Positions 7,769-14,776 are shown, counted from the stretch's first letter. The stretch: DNA of 18,659 nt from an uncultured Veillonella sp. (GCA_900549845.1 URPT01000017.1:1-18659); one strand, 5' to 3'. Notes: generated from the sequence alone by a model not told the origin. Translations and numbers: made by a program.

Positions 7769-8272
7769 ATGTCTACAAAGTCTATTACGGGCACAGGCCT
7801 ATTGTTGGCTGTAGCCTTATTGGCGCAAAGTTTGCGTCTCATTTTCCCATTTATTCCTAATCAGGTGAGTATGTTCCTCATCGGTTCTATTACATCTGCT
7901 ACCTTTGTACTCGCCACATGGCGTTATGGATGGAGGAATGGCCTCGTTATTGCTTGGATTGCGCCAGTAGTAGCACATTTACAAGGTATGTTACCATTGC
8001 CGCCGTTCATTTTGATTACCGCCCTTGGCACGACTGCCTACGTATTTGTAGCGCATTGGCTACAGTACAAACCAAAGGCTTTGCTTATTATCGTGGCGGC
8101 TTTAGTGAAAGCAGGTGTTCTTTTTGGTGGTTATTCCTTGTTCTTTTCACTGTTCCAATTTCCACCGAAGATTGTAAATACTATGTTATTTGTATCTAGT
8201 TGGCCTCAATTGGTAACATCTTCTTTGGGCATTATTTTGGCTCTACTTATTACAAAACGTACTAAAAATTAG
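7769..8272 (+). CDS. Small polytopic membrane protein, possibly an ECF-transporter S component
   Basis: A 167-residue, strongly hydrophobic protein with about five or six membrane segments. Size, the N-terminal basic residue followed by LLLAVALLAQSLRLIFPFIP, and a glycine-rich central part with a PLPPF loop resemble substrate-binding S components of energy-coupling-factor vitamin transporters, but I do not recognise a specific subfamily. No EcfA/EcfT genes are nearby, which is usual for group II S components that share a central energising module. The start follows AGGAGG (7758-7763) by five bases. A 58-bp gap after the PACE gene carries only a weak GAGGT/ACCTC hairpin (7721-7734), so the two may be cotranscribed. 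Function unknown. Confidence 0.6.
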   Translation: MSTKSITGTGLLLAVALLAQSLRLIFPFIPNQVSMFLIGSITSATFVLATWRYGWRNGLVIAWIAPVVAHLQGMLPLPPFILITALGTTAYVFVAHWLQYKPKALLIIVAALVKAGVLFGGYSLFFSLFQFPPKIVNTMLFVSSWPQLVTSSLGIILALLITKRTKN

Positions 8273-8326
8273 GCTAACTTAACTTAAAGTTATGACAACC
8301 CATTCAAAATAGATATGACTTTTTAA

Positions 8327-8357
8327 GGGCACTCATGCAGTATGAGTGCCCATTTTT
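8327..8357 (+). terminator. Intrinsic terminator after the S-component-like gene
   Basis: A perfect 10-bp stem GGGCACTCAT (8327-8336) with ATGAGTGCCC (8342-8351), 5-nt loop, followed by ATTTTTG. Confidence 0.92.
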
Positions 8358-8358
8358 G

Positions 8359-8388
8359 TTGACCTTAGTCATTGTCTACTTTTATAAT
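8359..8388 (+). promoter_or_regulatory. Promoter of the transsulfuration/metA operon
   Basis: TTGACC (8359-8364), 18-bp spacer, then a consensus TATAAT (8383-8388). A perfect 10-bp palindrome TTGTATACAA (8396-8405) spans the expected start site and is a candidate operator. Confidence 0.7.
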
Positions 8389-8424
8389 TAACATATTGTA
8401 TACAAATATGAGGAGTTGAATGGA

Positions 8425-9558
8425 ATGAAATTTAATACAAAATGCGTTCATGGCAGCGGTAAACCAGATAGCACTGGTGCAATTTCCCCTGCAATTTATA
8501 TGTCTAGTACATTTTCCCATCCAAAGTTGGGTGATACTACAGGTTATCAATATACGCGTGAATCTAATCCAACACGGGACCGTTTGGAACAATTAATTGC
8601 AGGTCTCGAAGACGGTACAGATGCATTGGCATTCTCTTCTGGTATGGCAGCAGTGGACGCCGTATTCCATCTATTCTCCCCAGGAGACCATATCATTTTG
8701 GGCGATGATTTATACGGTGGTTCTATCCGTATGTTCACAAATATTTACGAACAAAATGGCATCGAGTTTACCTATGTAGGCACATCTGATCTTGATGCGG
8801 TGAAAGCAGCTTTCAAACCAAATACAAAGGCTGTATATATTGAAACACCAACAAATCCTATGATGGAGATTACTGATGTTCGCGCTCTTTGCGCGTTAGC
8901 CCATGAGCGTAATGCGTTGGTGATTATCGACAATACATTCTTGAGCCCATATTTCCAAAAACCTTTAACGTTGGGTGCAGATATTGTCGTTCATAGTGGT
9001 ACAAAATTCATCGGTGGTCATCACGATGTAATTTCTGGTTTCACTATTGTGAACGATGAGGAACTCGCTGCTAAATTGCGTTTAACTTATAAAACAGTAG
9101 GCGCTTGTTTGTCTGCCATGGATAGCTGGCTCGTTATTCGTGGTGTTAAAACATTGGCTCTTCGTATGGAGCAACACCAAAAGAATGCCATTGCTCTTGC
9201 TGAATGGCTCAAAAAACAACCTAAAGTTACAAAAGTATTGTTCCCAGGCCTTCCTGAACATCCAGGCTATGAAATCAATAAAGCCCAAACTACCGGCTTT
9301 GGCGGTATGTTATCCTTCGAAGTAGATAGTGAAGAAACAGCTAAACAAATCTTAGAAGGTATTAAACTTATTCAATTTGCTGAAAGTCTTGGTGGTACTG
9401 AGTCCTTGTTGACATATCCTGTAACGCAAACTCATCCGGACTTAAAACCGGAAGATGCAGAGCGTAAAGGTATTACACGTCGCTTATTGCGTCTATCTGT
9501 AGGTATTGAAGATACAGAAGACTTGATTGCAGACTTGGAACAAGCTTTCAATAAATAA
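8425..9558 (+). CDS. PLP-dependent transsulfuration enzyme: cystathionine gamma-synthase or gamma-lyase type
   Basis: A 377-residue Cys/Met-metabolism PLP enzyme. The internal-aldimine lysine is Lys194 in VHSGTKFIGGHHD. Other active-site landmarks are YTR (43-45), the SSGMAA phosphate/PLP loop (71-76), YGG (97-99) and IIDNTF (167-172) with the cofactor-binding aspartate 169. GGTES (324-328) keeps the glutamate associated with gamma-replacement/elimination members (CGS, CGL) rather than beta-lyases. With MalY next door and MetA downstream, cystathionine synthesis from cysteine and an activated homoserine is the simplest role; cystathionine or methionine gamma-lyase activity cannot be excluded. 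The ATG at 8425 follows AGGAG (8411-8415) by nine bases; an upstream TTG abuts that site and was rejected. First gene of a likely operon with malY and metA. Confidence 0.9.
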   Translation: MKFNTKCVHGSGKPDSTGAISPAIYMSSTFSHPKLGDTTGYQYTRESNPTRDRLEQLIAGLEDGTDALAFSSGMAAVDAVFHLFSPGDHIILGDDLYGGSIRMFTNIYEQNGIEFTYVGTSDLDAVKAAFKPNTKAVYIETPTNPMMEITDVRALCALAHERNALVIIDNTFLSPYFQKPLTLGADIVVHSGTKFIGGHHDVISGFTIVNDEELAAKLRLTYKTVGACLSAMDSWLVIRGVKTLALRMEQHQKNAIALAEWLKKQPKVTKVLFPGLPEHPGYEINKAQTTGFGGMLSFEVDSEETAKQILEGIKLIQFAESLGGTESLLTYPVTQTHPDLKPEDAERKGITRRLLRLSVGIEDTEDLIADLEQAFNK

Positions 9559-9568
9559 AGGAGTTCCT

Positions 9569-10753
9569 ATGGGACAATATAATTTTGATCAAATTTTAGA
9601 TAGAACTCACACAAAATCTTTGAAATACGATTTTGCTGTAAAGCGCGGTAAACCAGCTGACGTACTGCCATTCTGGGTAGCGGACATGGACTTTGAGATT
9701 CCACCTGAGTTGAAGCAAATCTTATTGGATCGCGTGAACCATGGCGTATTTGGTTATACCGAGTCCGATGATGAATACTTTGAAGTGTTACAAAATTGGT
9801 TTACTACGCGCTTTAACTGGACGCCAGACCGAAAATGGCTCGTTAAAACACCAGGTATCGTCTTTGCTTTGGCGATGGCTGTTCGCGCTTTCACCGAGGA
9901 AGGTGAAGGGGTACTCATCAATCAACCGGTGTACTATCCATTTAGCATGGTTATCGATGATAATGATCGACGCCTCATCAATGTGCCTCTCATCAAAGGC
10001 GAAGAGAAGTATACTATTGATTTTGAGGGCATTGAACGGGCTATCGTTGAGGAAAATGTAACATTATTCCTCTTATGTAATCCCCACAATCCGGTAGGCC
10101 GCGTGTGGACAGAGGATGAGTTAAAACGACTTGGCGATATTTGTATTAAACATAATGTACTCATCGTAAGCGATGAAATCCACGCTGATTTTGTTTGGAA
10201 AGGGCATACTCATAAGGTCTTTGCTGACCTAGGTGAAAGCTATGCTGAACACTGTATTGTATGTACTGCACCGAGCAAGACTTTCAACATCGCCGGCTTA
10301 CAAGTAAGCAATATTTTCATTCCTAATGATTCCTTACGTCGTCGTTTCATTAAAGAAATCGACCGTGCTGGCTATAGCCAGCTAAATACGATGGGCATCG
10401 TTGGTTGTGAAGGGGCCTACAAAGTGGGTGGTCCTTGGCTTGACGAGTTAAAAGAATATATTCAAGATAATATTCAATTCACCATCGACTATGTAGCAAA
10501 ATATATGCCGAAAATTCACGTATATCGTCCAGAAGGGACGTATCTCATGTGGCTAGATTGCTCCAAGTTGCCATTAACCCCAAAAGAACGTGATGAATGG
10601 ATCATTAATGAAGCTAAATTGTGGCTCGATACGGGTTCTATGTTTGGCGTAGATGGGGAAGACTTTGAACGTATTAACGTAGCATGTCCTCGCAAAACAT
10701 TGGAAGAGGGGCTTGATGCTTGGCGCCGTGCTTATGAGGCTAGAGGGTTTTAA
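9569..10753 (+). CDS. MalY/PatB-type cystathionine beta-lyase (class II aminotransferase fold)
   Basis: A 394-residue fold-type I PLP enzyme. The N-terminal VLPFWVADMDFEIPPEL (32-48) is the hallmark of MalY/PatB C-S lyases. PLP contacts are NPHNPVGR (171-178), SDEIHADF (201-208) and the Schiff-base lysine Lys237 in APSKTFNIAGLQ. It would cleave cystathionine to homocysteine, pyruvate and ammonia, the second transsulfuration step. Such enzymes also release sulfide from cysteine, and E. coli MalY additionally represses the maltose regulon. The ATG at 9569 follows AAGGAG by five bases, ten bases after the preceding stop, so the two genes are almost certainly cotranscribed. A start inside the preceding gene is possible by frame but has no ribosome binding site. 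Confidence 0.92.
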   Translation: MGQYNFDQILDRTHTKSLKYDFAVKRGKPADVLPFWVADMDFEIPPELKQILLDRVNHGVFGYTESDDEYFEVLQNWFTTRFNWTPDRKWLVKTPGIVFALAMAVRAFTEEGEGVLINQPVYYPFSMVIDDNDRRLINVPLIKGEEKYTIDFEGIERAIVEENVTLFLLCNPHNPVGRVWTEDELKRLGDICIKHNVLIVSDEIHADFVWKGHTHKVFADLGESYAEHCIVCTAPSKTFNIAGLQVSNIFIPNDSLRRRFIKEIDRAGYSQLNTMGIVGCEGAYKVGGPWLDELKEYIQDNIQFTIDYVAKYMPKIHVYRPEGTYLMWLDCSKLPLTPKERDEWIINEAKLWLDTGSMFGVDGEDFERINVACPRKTLEEGLDAWRRAYEARGF

Positions 10754-10814
10754 GTTCATTAGTTAAGTTATTTAGATTAGGTTATCAAATTGTTTAGTGT
10801 GTAGAGGTGATAGT

Positions 10815-11774
10815 ATGCCTATTAAAGTAATAAAAAATTTACCGGCCATTACGAAATTAGCTCAAGAGAACATTTTCGTTATGGATACAGAACGGGCGGA
10901 GACACAACAAATCCGACCTTTGCAAATATTGCTAGTCAATTTGATGCCTACTAAAGAGATTACAGAGACTCAAATTTTACGTGCTCTTAGTAATAGCCCG
11001 TTACAAGTTAACTTAACCTTGATACACACTGCATCTCGAAAAGCAAAAAATACAGATGAGCAGTATTTAGAGACTTTTTACCGCACCTTTGATGAGGTAA
11101 AAGACCAGTTCTTTGACGGCATGATTATTACAGGGGCTCCTGTAGAGTTAATGCCTTTTGAAGAGGTAGACTATTGGCCTGAGTTAGTAGAAATTATGAA
11201 TTGGGGCGAAGAGCATGTATACTCTACGTTCTATATCTGTTGGGGTGCTCAAGCTGGTTTGTATCACCACTTCGGTATTAATAAATGCATCATGGATGAA
11301 AAGCTATTTGGTGTGTACGAACATGATATCTACAATGATCGACCTGTACTCTTACGTGGCTTTGATGAAAAGTTTTGGATGCCTCACTCCCGTCATACTA
11401 CGGTTTCCTTGCAACAAATTAAGGAAAATCGCGATTTGGAATTATTGGCAGGCTCTGACCCAACAGGTGCCGCTATCGTTCGTAGCTTAGATAATAAACA
11501 TATCTTTGTCTTTGGTCATGCGGAATATGATTGGGATACACTTAACCGTGAATATGAACGGGATATCAAAAAAGGTATGGATATTGCGGTTCCTGAAAAC
11601 TATTTCCCTGATGATGATCCTAAACAACGTCCTATCGTACGGTGGCGTTCTGTAAGTACATTGTTATTTACAAACTGGTTAAATTATTATGTTTACCAAG
11701 AAACACCGTACATTATTGAACAAATTCAAAAAATGAAATTTGAACGTGATAAGAACTTAGGTGCCTATATCTAA
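10815..11774 (+). CDS. metA: Homoserine O-acyltransferase MetA, predicted acetyl-CoA specific
   Basis: MetA activates homoserine for methionine synthesis. The 319-residue protein aligns without gaps to the reference numbering: catalytic Cys142 (FYICWGAQAG), His235 and Glu237 (FGHAEYD). Residue 111 is glutamate (ITGAPVEL). In characterised MetA proteins Glu111 goes with acetyl-CoA and Gly111 with succinyl-CoA, so despite the usual name (homoserine O-succinyltransferase) O-acetylhomoserine is the expected product. That matches MetY just downstream, which uses O-acetylhomoserine. The ATG at 10815 follows AGAGGTGA; a GTG at 10797 lies upstream of that site and was rejected. The 61-bp gap after the MalY gene has no terminator or clear promoter, so it is probably the third gene of the operon. 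Confidence 0.94.
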   Translation: MPIKVIKNLPAITKLAQENIFVMDTERAETQQIRPLQILLVNLMPTKEITETQILRALSNSPLQVNLTLIHTASRKAKNTDEQYLETFYRTFDEVKDQFFDGMIITGAPVELMPFEEVDYWPELVEIMNWGEEHVYSTFYICWGAQAGLYHHFGINKCIMDEKLFGVYEHDIYNDRPVLLRGFDEKFWMPHSRHTTVSLQQIKENRDLELLAGSDPTGAAIVRSLDNKHIFVFGHAEYDWDTLNREYERDIKKGMDIAVPENYFPDDDPKQRPIVRWRSVSTLLFTNWLNYYVYQETPYIIEQIQKMKFERDKNLGAYI

Positions 11775-11794
11775 AGTATCGTTAGTAGAAGATT

Positions 11795-11860
11795 CCCTAA
11801 TTACTGCTGAAATCTCTAGTGTGAGATAATATAAAGAAAGTAATTAGGGGCTTTTTATTT
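11795..11860 (+). terminator. Terminator after metA
   Basis: CCCTAATTACT (11795-11805) pairs perfectly with AGTAATTAGGG (11839-11849), followed by GCTTTTTATTT. The 33-nt loop contains its own hairpin ATCTC/GAGAT (about 11812-11827). It separates metA from metY. Confidence 0.9.
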
Positions 11861-11939
11861 GTTATCAATTGAGTTCGCTTTGCAGTTTTGCAGAATAGCG
11901 AGCGTTGGTTTGTATAGATGTATTGGATATAGCTTTAAG

Positions 11940-11974
11940 TTATGTCTAACAATATAAATTAATAGTAGACATAA
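11940..11974 (+). promoter_or_regulatory. Inverted repeat upstream of metY (candidate operator)
   Basis: TTATGTCTA (11940-11948) and TAGACATAA (11966-11974) are perfectly complementary 9-bp arms with a 17-bp AT-rich spacer. The right arm lies where the -35 of the metY promoter should be (-10 TATACT at 11992-11997, no good -35 at normal spacing), so an activator or repressor contact is plausible. Confidence 0.5.
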
Positions 11975-12047
11975 TTTTTAAAACATAGTAGTATACTAGG
12001 TATAAAGAATGAACTCAATTCACAGTTAATATAAAGGAGTTGTTATA

Positions 12048-13319
12048 ATGAGCAAACAATACAGATTTGAAACTTTACAATTACATGCCGGTCAAACGGT
12101 AGATCCAACAGGTTCTCGTGCAGTACCTATTTACCAAACTACATCTTTCGTATTTAAAGATGCTGAAGAAGCAGCAGGTCGTTTTGCCTTAACTAATCCT
12201 GGTGGTATTTACTCCCGCCTTGGCAATCCTACTACAGATGTATTGGATGCTCGTGTTGCACAACTTGAAGGTGGTGCAGGTGGTATCGCTGTAGCATCTG
12301 GTTCCGCAGCGATTACATACTCCATCTTGAACGTGGCAAGCGCTGGCGATAACATCGTTGCTGCATCCACATTATACGGTGGTACTTATAACTTGTTTAC
12401 AGCAACATTGCCACGTTTAGGAATCGAAACTAAATTCGTAAACCCTGATAATTTGGAAGAATTTGAAGCGGCTATCGATGAAAATACTAAAGCTGTTTAC
12501 ATCGAATCCATCGGTAACCCTGGTATTAACCTTATCGACGTACAAGCAGTAGCTGATATTGCACATAAACACAATATTATCTTGATCGTAGATAACACAT
12601 TTGCATCTCCATACTTGTTCCGTCCATTAGAACATGGTGCTGACGTAGTTGTACACTCTGCTACTAAATACCTTGGTGGTCACGGTACAACATTGGCTGG
12701 CGTAGTAGTAGAATCTGGTAAATTCGACTATAAAGGTTCTGGTAAATACCCTGGTTTCTCCGAAGGTGACGAACACTACAATGGCTTAGTATATGGTGAT
12801 TTGCCAATCCCATTCACTGTAAAAATTCGTGCTCAATTGCTTCGTGATACTGGCGCATGCATTACTCCACTTGCAGCATGGCAAATCTTGCAAGGCGTTG
12901 AAACATTGTCCTTGCGCGTAGAACGTCACGTAGAAAATGCTCGTAAAGTAGTAGATTTCTTGAGCAAACATCCTAAAGTAGCATGGGTAAGTTACCCAGA
13001 ATTAGAAGATAGCAAATATAAAGCTTTAGCAGATAAATACTTCTCTAAAGGCGTTGGTGCTGTATTCACATTCGGCGTAAAAGGCGGTAAAGAAGCAGGT
13101 ATTAAACTTGTGGACTCCTTGGAAATCTTCTCCAACTTGGCTAACGTAGCCGATGCTAAATCTCTTGTTATTCATCCAGCATCTACAACACATGCGCAAC
13201 TTAACGAAGAACAACAAAAATCTGCTGGCGTAACACCAGATATGATCCGTTTGTCCATCGGTCTTGAAAATATCGATGATATCATCGAAGACTTGGCACA
13301 AGCTTTGGATAAAGCATAA
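12048..13319 (+). CDS. metY: O-acetylhomoserine sulfhydrylase (O-acetylhomoserine aminocarboxypropyltransferase)
   Basis: MetY converts O-acetylhomoserine and sulfide directly to homocysteine. The 423-residue length, about 45 longer than the CGS-type enzyme of this locus, and the insert after the active-site lysine (VESGKFDYKGSGKYPGFSEGD region) are characteristic of MetY. The PLP lysine is Lys207 in VVHSATKYLGGHGTTLAG. Other landmarks are YSRLGNPTT (55-63), ASGSAA (83-88), YGG (110-112) and IVDNTFASPY (180-189). It has a clear AAAGGAG about eight bases before the ATG and its own promoter region (TATACT at 11992-11997), and is followed by a terminator at 13441. With an acetyl-type MetA upstream it offers a cysteine-independent route to homocysteine. 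Confidence 0.95.
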   Translation: MSKQYRFETLQLHAGQTVDPTGSRAVPIYQTTSFVFKDAEEAAGRFALTNPGGIYSRLGNPTTDVLDARVAQLEGGAGGIAVASGSAAITYSILNVASAGDNIVAASTLYGGTYNLFTATLPRLGIETKFVNPDNLEEFEAAIDENTKAVYIESIGNPGINLIDVQAVADIAHKHNIILIVDNTFASPYLFRPLEHGADVVVHSATKYLGGHGTTLAGVVVESGKFDYKGSGKYPGFSEGDEHYNGLVYGDLPIPFTVKIRAQLLRDTGACITPLAAWQILQGVETLSLRVERHVENARKVVDFLSKHPKVAWVSYPELEDSKYKALADKYFSKGVGAVFTFGVKGGKEAGIKLVDSLEIFSNLANVADAKSLVIHPASTTHAQLNEEQQKSAGVTPDMIRLSIGLENIDDIIEDLAQALDKA

Positions 13320-13375
13320 TTTCCTACTCCAAATATGGAAATACTATAGATCAAACTTTCAGAACATAAATTACA

Positions 13376-13401
13376 TTCTTAAGTATGACCTCGCTTAAGA
13401 A
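13376..13401 (+). other. Perfect hairpin in the metY 3' untranslated region
   Basis: TTCTTAAG (13376-13383) and CTTAAGAA (13394-13401) pair around a 10-nt loop. No T-run follows, so it is not the terminator itself, which lies 40 bases further on. Confidence 0.4.
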
Positions 13402-13440
13402 ATAGAACACAAACTATCAGACCTATAAAACTTATACAAG

Positions 13441-13467
13441 AGACCTCCCTGCGTGGGAGGTCTTTTT
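13441..13467 (+). terminator. Intrinsic terminator of metY
   Basis: AGACCTCCC (13441-13449) and GGGAGGTCT (13455-13463) form a 9-bp stem with a TGCGT loop, followed by TTTTTGTG. Confidence 0.93.
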
Positions 13468-13573
13468 GTGTTGTAATATATATTCTGGTTAATTGTAAAT
13501 TAGTTTATTGGGTTATGATAGATCTTTGTAAATAGATAGTCATATCTGGGGGATAGCGGATAGAGTAGGATAG

Positions 13574-13609
13574 AAAAAAGACCTTGGATTCAACGATCCA
13601 AGGTCTTTT
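13574..13609 (-). terminator. Bidirectional terminator in the convergent spacer
   Basis: A perfect 14-bp stem, AAAAGACCTTGGAT (13576-13589) with ATCCAAGGTCTTTT (13596-13609), loop TCAACG. On the minus strand it ends in six T, so it is the best terminator for transcripts coming from the PepSY gene; on the plus strand it ends in four T. Confidence 0.85.
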
Positions 13610-13853
13610 AAAGGGAGTATAATGTGTGTAACGTTTGGTCTGTGGTGTGTGAGCACAGACCTTTTACCTATTGTGTGAGATAGGGTTTTGGGAGAGCCCT
13701 TTATGAGTTATAGGGCTCTCTAAGTTTTTGTGTGTTAGTTTGTGTGTTAGAGAGTGTATCCATTGGGATACTGTGTGTATAGTATGTGTGTTATATGTGT
13801 AGTGTGTCATCTTAGTGGGTTAGGATAGGGGTTCACTAGATGAGTTTAAAATC
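13610..13853 (-). other. Hairpin array with CA-rich linkers downstream of the PepSY gene (possible structured 3' UTR or ncRNA)
   Basis: This 240-bp non-coding stretch holds four further hairpins: GGTCTGTG/CACAGACC (13637-13661), GAGAGCCCT/AGGGCTCTC (13692-13720), GTATCC/GGATAC (about 13756-13771) and ATCTTAGTG/CACTAGAT with one bulge (13809-13841). They are separated by linkers rich in TGTGTG on the plus strand, so CACACA on the minus strand, about nine occurrences in 190 bp. There is no open reading frame of note. Direction and function are not proven. The minus-strand reading is favoured because it would follow the PepSY gene and end at the six-T terminator, although the 13692-13720 hairpin also has a T-run on the plus side. 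Confidence 0.5.
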
Positions 13854-14441
13854 TTAGTATTTTGTATTTTTAACTTTAGCGCTTAAAACTTTACCGTTCA
13901 TGCCATCAACTTTTACTTCCGCTTTTTTGTCGCCGCCAGTTGTCATGTCGAATTTGTATACAGCTCGGCCGTTTTCGCGTTCAACAGACCATTCCATAGT
14001 TTGGAAGTCGGCACCAACTTTTTCGATAGCTTTTGTTTCAGCTACTTCAGGGATGATGATGTTTTGAACGTTAATAGTTTTGTTAGCTTTAGCATAGCCT
14101 TTAACTTCTTTACCAACGATTTGGCCAGTTGCTTCGTCTACTTTAAGTTCTACTGCACGATTGTTGTAGTAACCTTCTACTTCATAGTAAGGGTTATGTT
14201 TAGCATCGTAAGAAATAGATTTTACAGTAGCGCCAGGGAAGTTTTGTTGGAATACTGTAACAGCGCCCATGTAATCAACAGAATAGTTAGCTTGAGCGGA
14301 TGGAGCTACGCTACCAACGCCTTTCCAGTTGCTATTGTTGTTGTAAGCATGGTTGCTAGCTGCGCCAACTACGCCTGCTAATAATACTGTACTAACGCCA
14401 AATGCACATAATACCTTTGATACTTTTTTTACATTTTTCAT
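13854..14441 (-). CDS. Secreted PepSY-domain protein
   Basis: A 195-residue protein with a classical signal peptide (MKNVKKVSKV, then a hydrophobic run, cleavage likely after VVGAA at about residue 28). The mature part has two PepSY-like units: about 58-115 (AVTVFQQNFPGATVKSISYD...YYEVEGYYNNRAVELKVDEATGQIV) and about 130-190, ending ...KAEVKVDGMNGKVL. PepSY domains occur in propeptides and periplasmic proteins and are thought to bind or inhibit proteins or peptides; no partner is evident here. The Shine-Dalgarno AGGAGG lies eight bases before the ATG. The gene stands alone, convergent with metY and divergent from bioY. A perfect 9-bp inverted repeat sits in its 5' region. Confidence 0.85.
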   Translation of the reverse strand: MKNVKKVSKVLCAFGVSTVLLAGVVGAASNHAYNNNSNWKGVGSVAPSAQANYSVDYMGAVTVFQQNFPGATVKSISYDAKHNPYYEVEGYYNNRAVELKVDEATGQIVGKEVKGYAKANKTINVQNIIIPEVAETKAIEKVGADFQTMEWSVERENGRAVYKFDMTTGGDKKAEVKVDGMNGKVLSAKVKNTKY

Positions 14442-14487
14442 AATGAATGCCTCCTAATATAAGGTACTTTTATATACTGTTTTGTGA

Positions 14488-14511
14488 AAGTAGATTTTAC
14501 TCAATCTACTT
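14488..14511 (-). promoter_or_regulatory. Perfect inverted repeat upstream of the PepSY gene (candidate operator or leader hairpin)
   Basis: AAGTAGATT (14488-14496) and AATCTACTT (14503-14511) pair perfectly around 6 bp, 47-70 bases before the PepSY start. A clear -35/-10 pair for the gene is not visible, so whether this is DNA operator or RNA leader is open. Confidence 0.4.
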
Positions 14512-14672
14512 ACGTATAATTTAATGTTGCTACATGAATATAAAATGAAATTTAAAGTTTTTTGTATGAAGATGAGTATATCTTTTAGTTATTATGAACG
14601 ATTGATAATAACTATAATGTATAGTCAAAAAAACAAAATACTTGAAATTGCCGTATATATAGTATTAGACTA

Positions 14673-14710
14673 TATAGTTAACTAAAAGTCAACACATATA
14701 GTTGACAATT
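14673..14710 (+). promoter_or_regulatory. BirA-type operator overlapping the bioY promoter
   Basis: Half-sites TATAGTTAACT (14673-14683) and AGTTGACAATT (14700-14710) are inverted with a 16-bp spacer. This resembles the BirA biotin operator as I recall it (TTGTWAACC-type half-sites, about 16 bp apart). The right half-site contains the -35 of the bioY promoter, the expected arrangement for repression by biotinyl-AMP-bound BirA. Confidence 0.55.
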
Positions 14711-14730
14711 AAAAATACAAGTGATTTAAT
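14702..14730 (+). promoter_or_regulatory. bioY promoter
   Basis: A perfect -35 TTGACA (14702-14707), 17-bp spacer and TTTAAT (14725-14730) as -10. Transcription would start near 14737, about 40 bases before the start codon. Confidence 0.7.
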
Positions 14731-14776
14731 TTAGGTAGTTAGTAGTTTGTTGATGTGTTATCAATGGAGGTATACC

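Noticed and set aside
8280..8292. 13-bp palindrome TAACTT-A-AAGTTA after the S-component-like gene
   Set aside because: Simple AT-rich symmetry between a stop codon and a strong terminator, with no promoter nearby.
11867..12020. 10-bp inverted pair AATTGAGTTC / GAACTCAATT flanking the metY promoter region
   Set aside because: The arms are 134 bp apart, and the left arm would lie upstream of the predicted transcript, so a functional pairing is unlikely; chance in AT-rich DNA is adequate.
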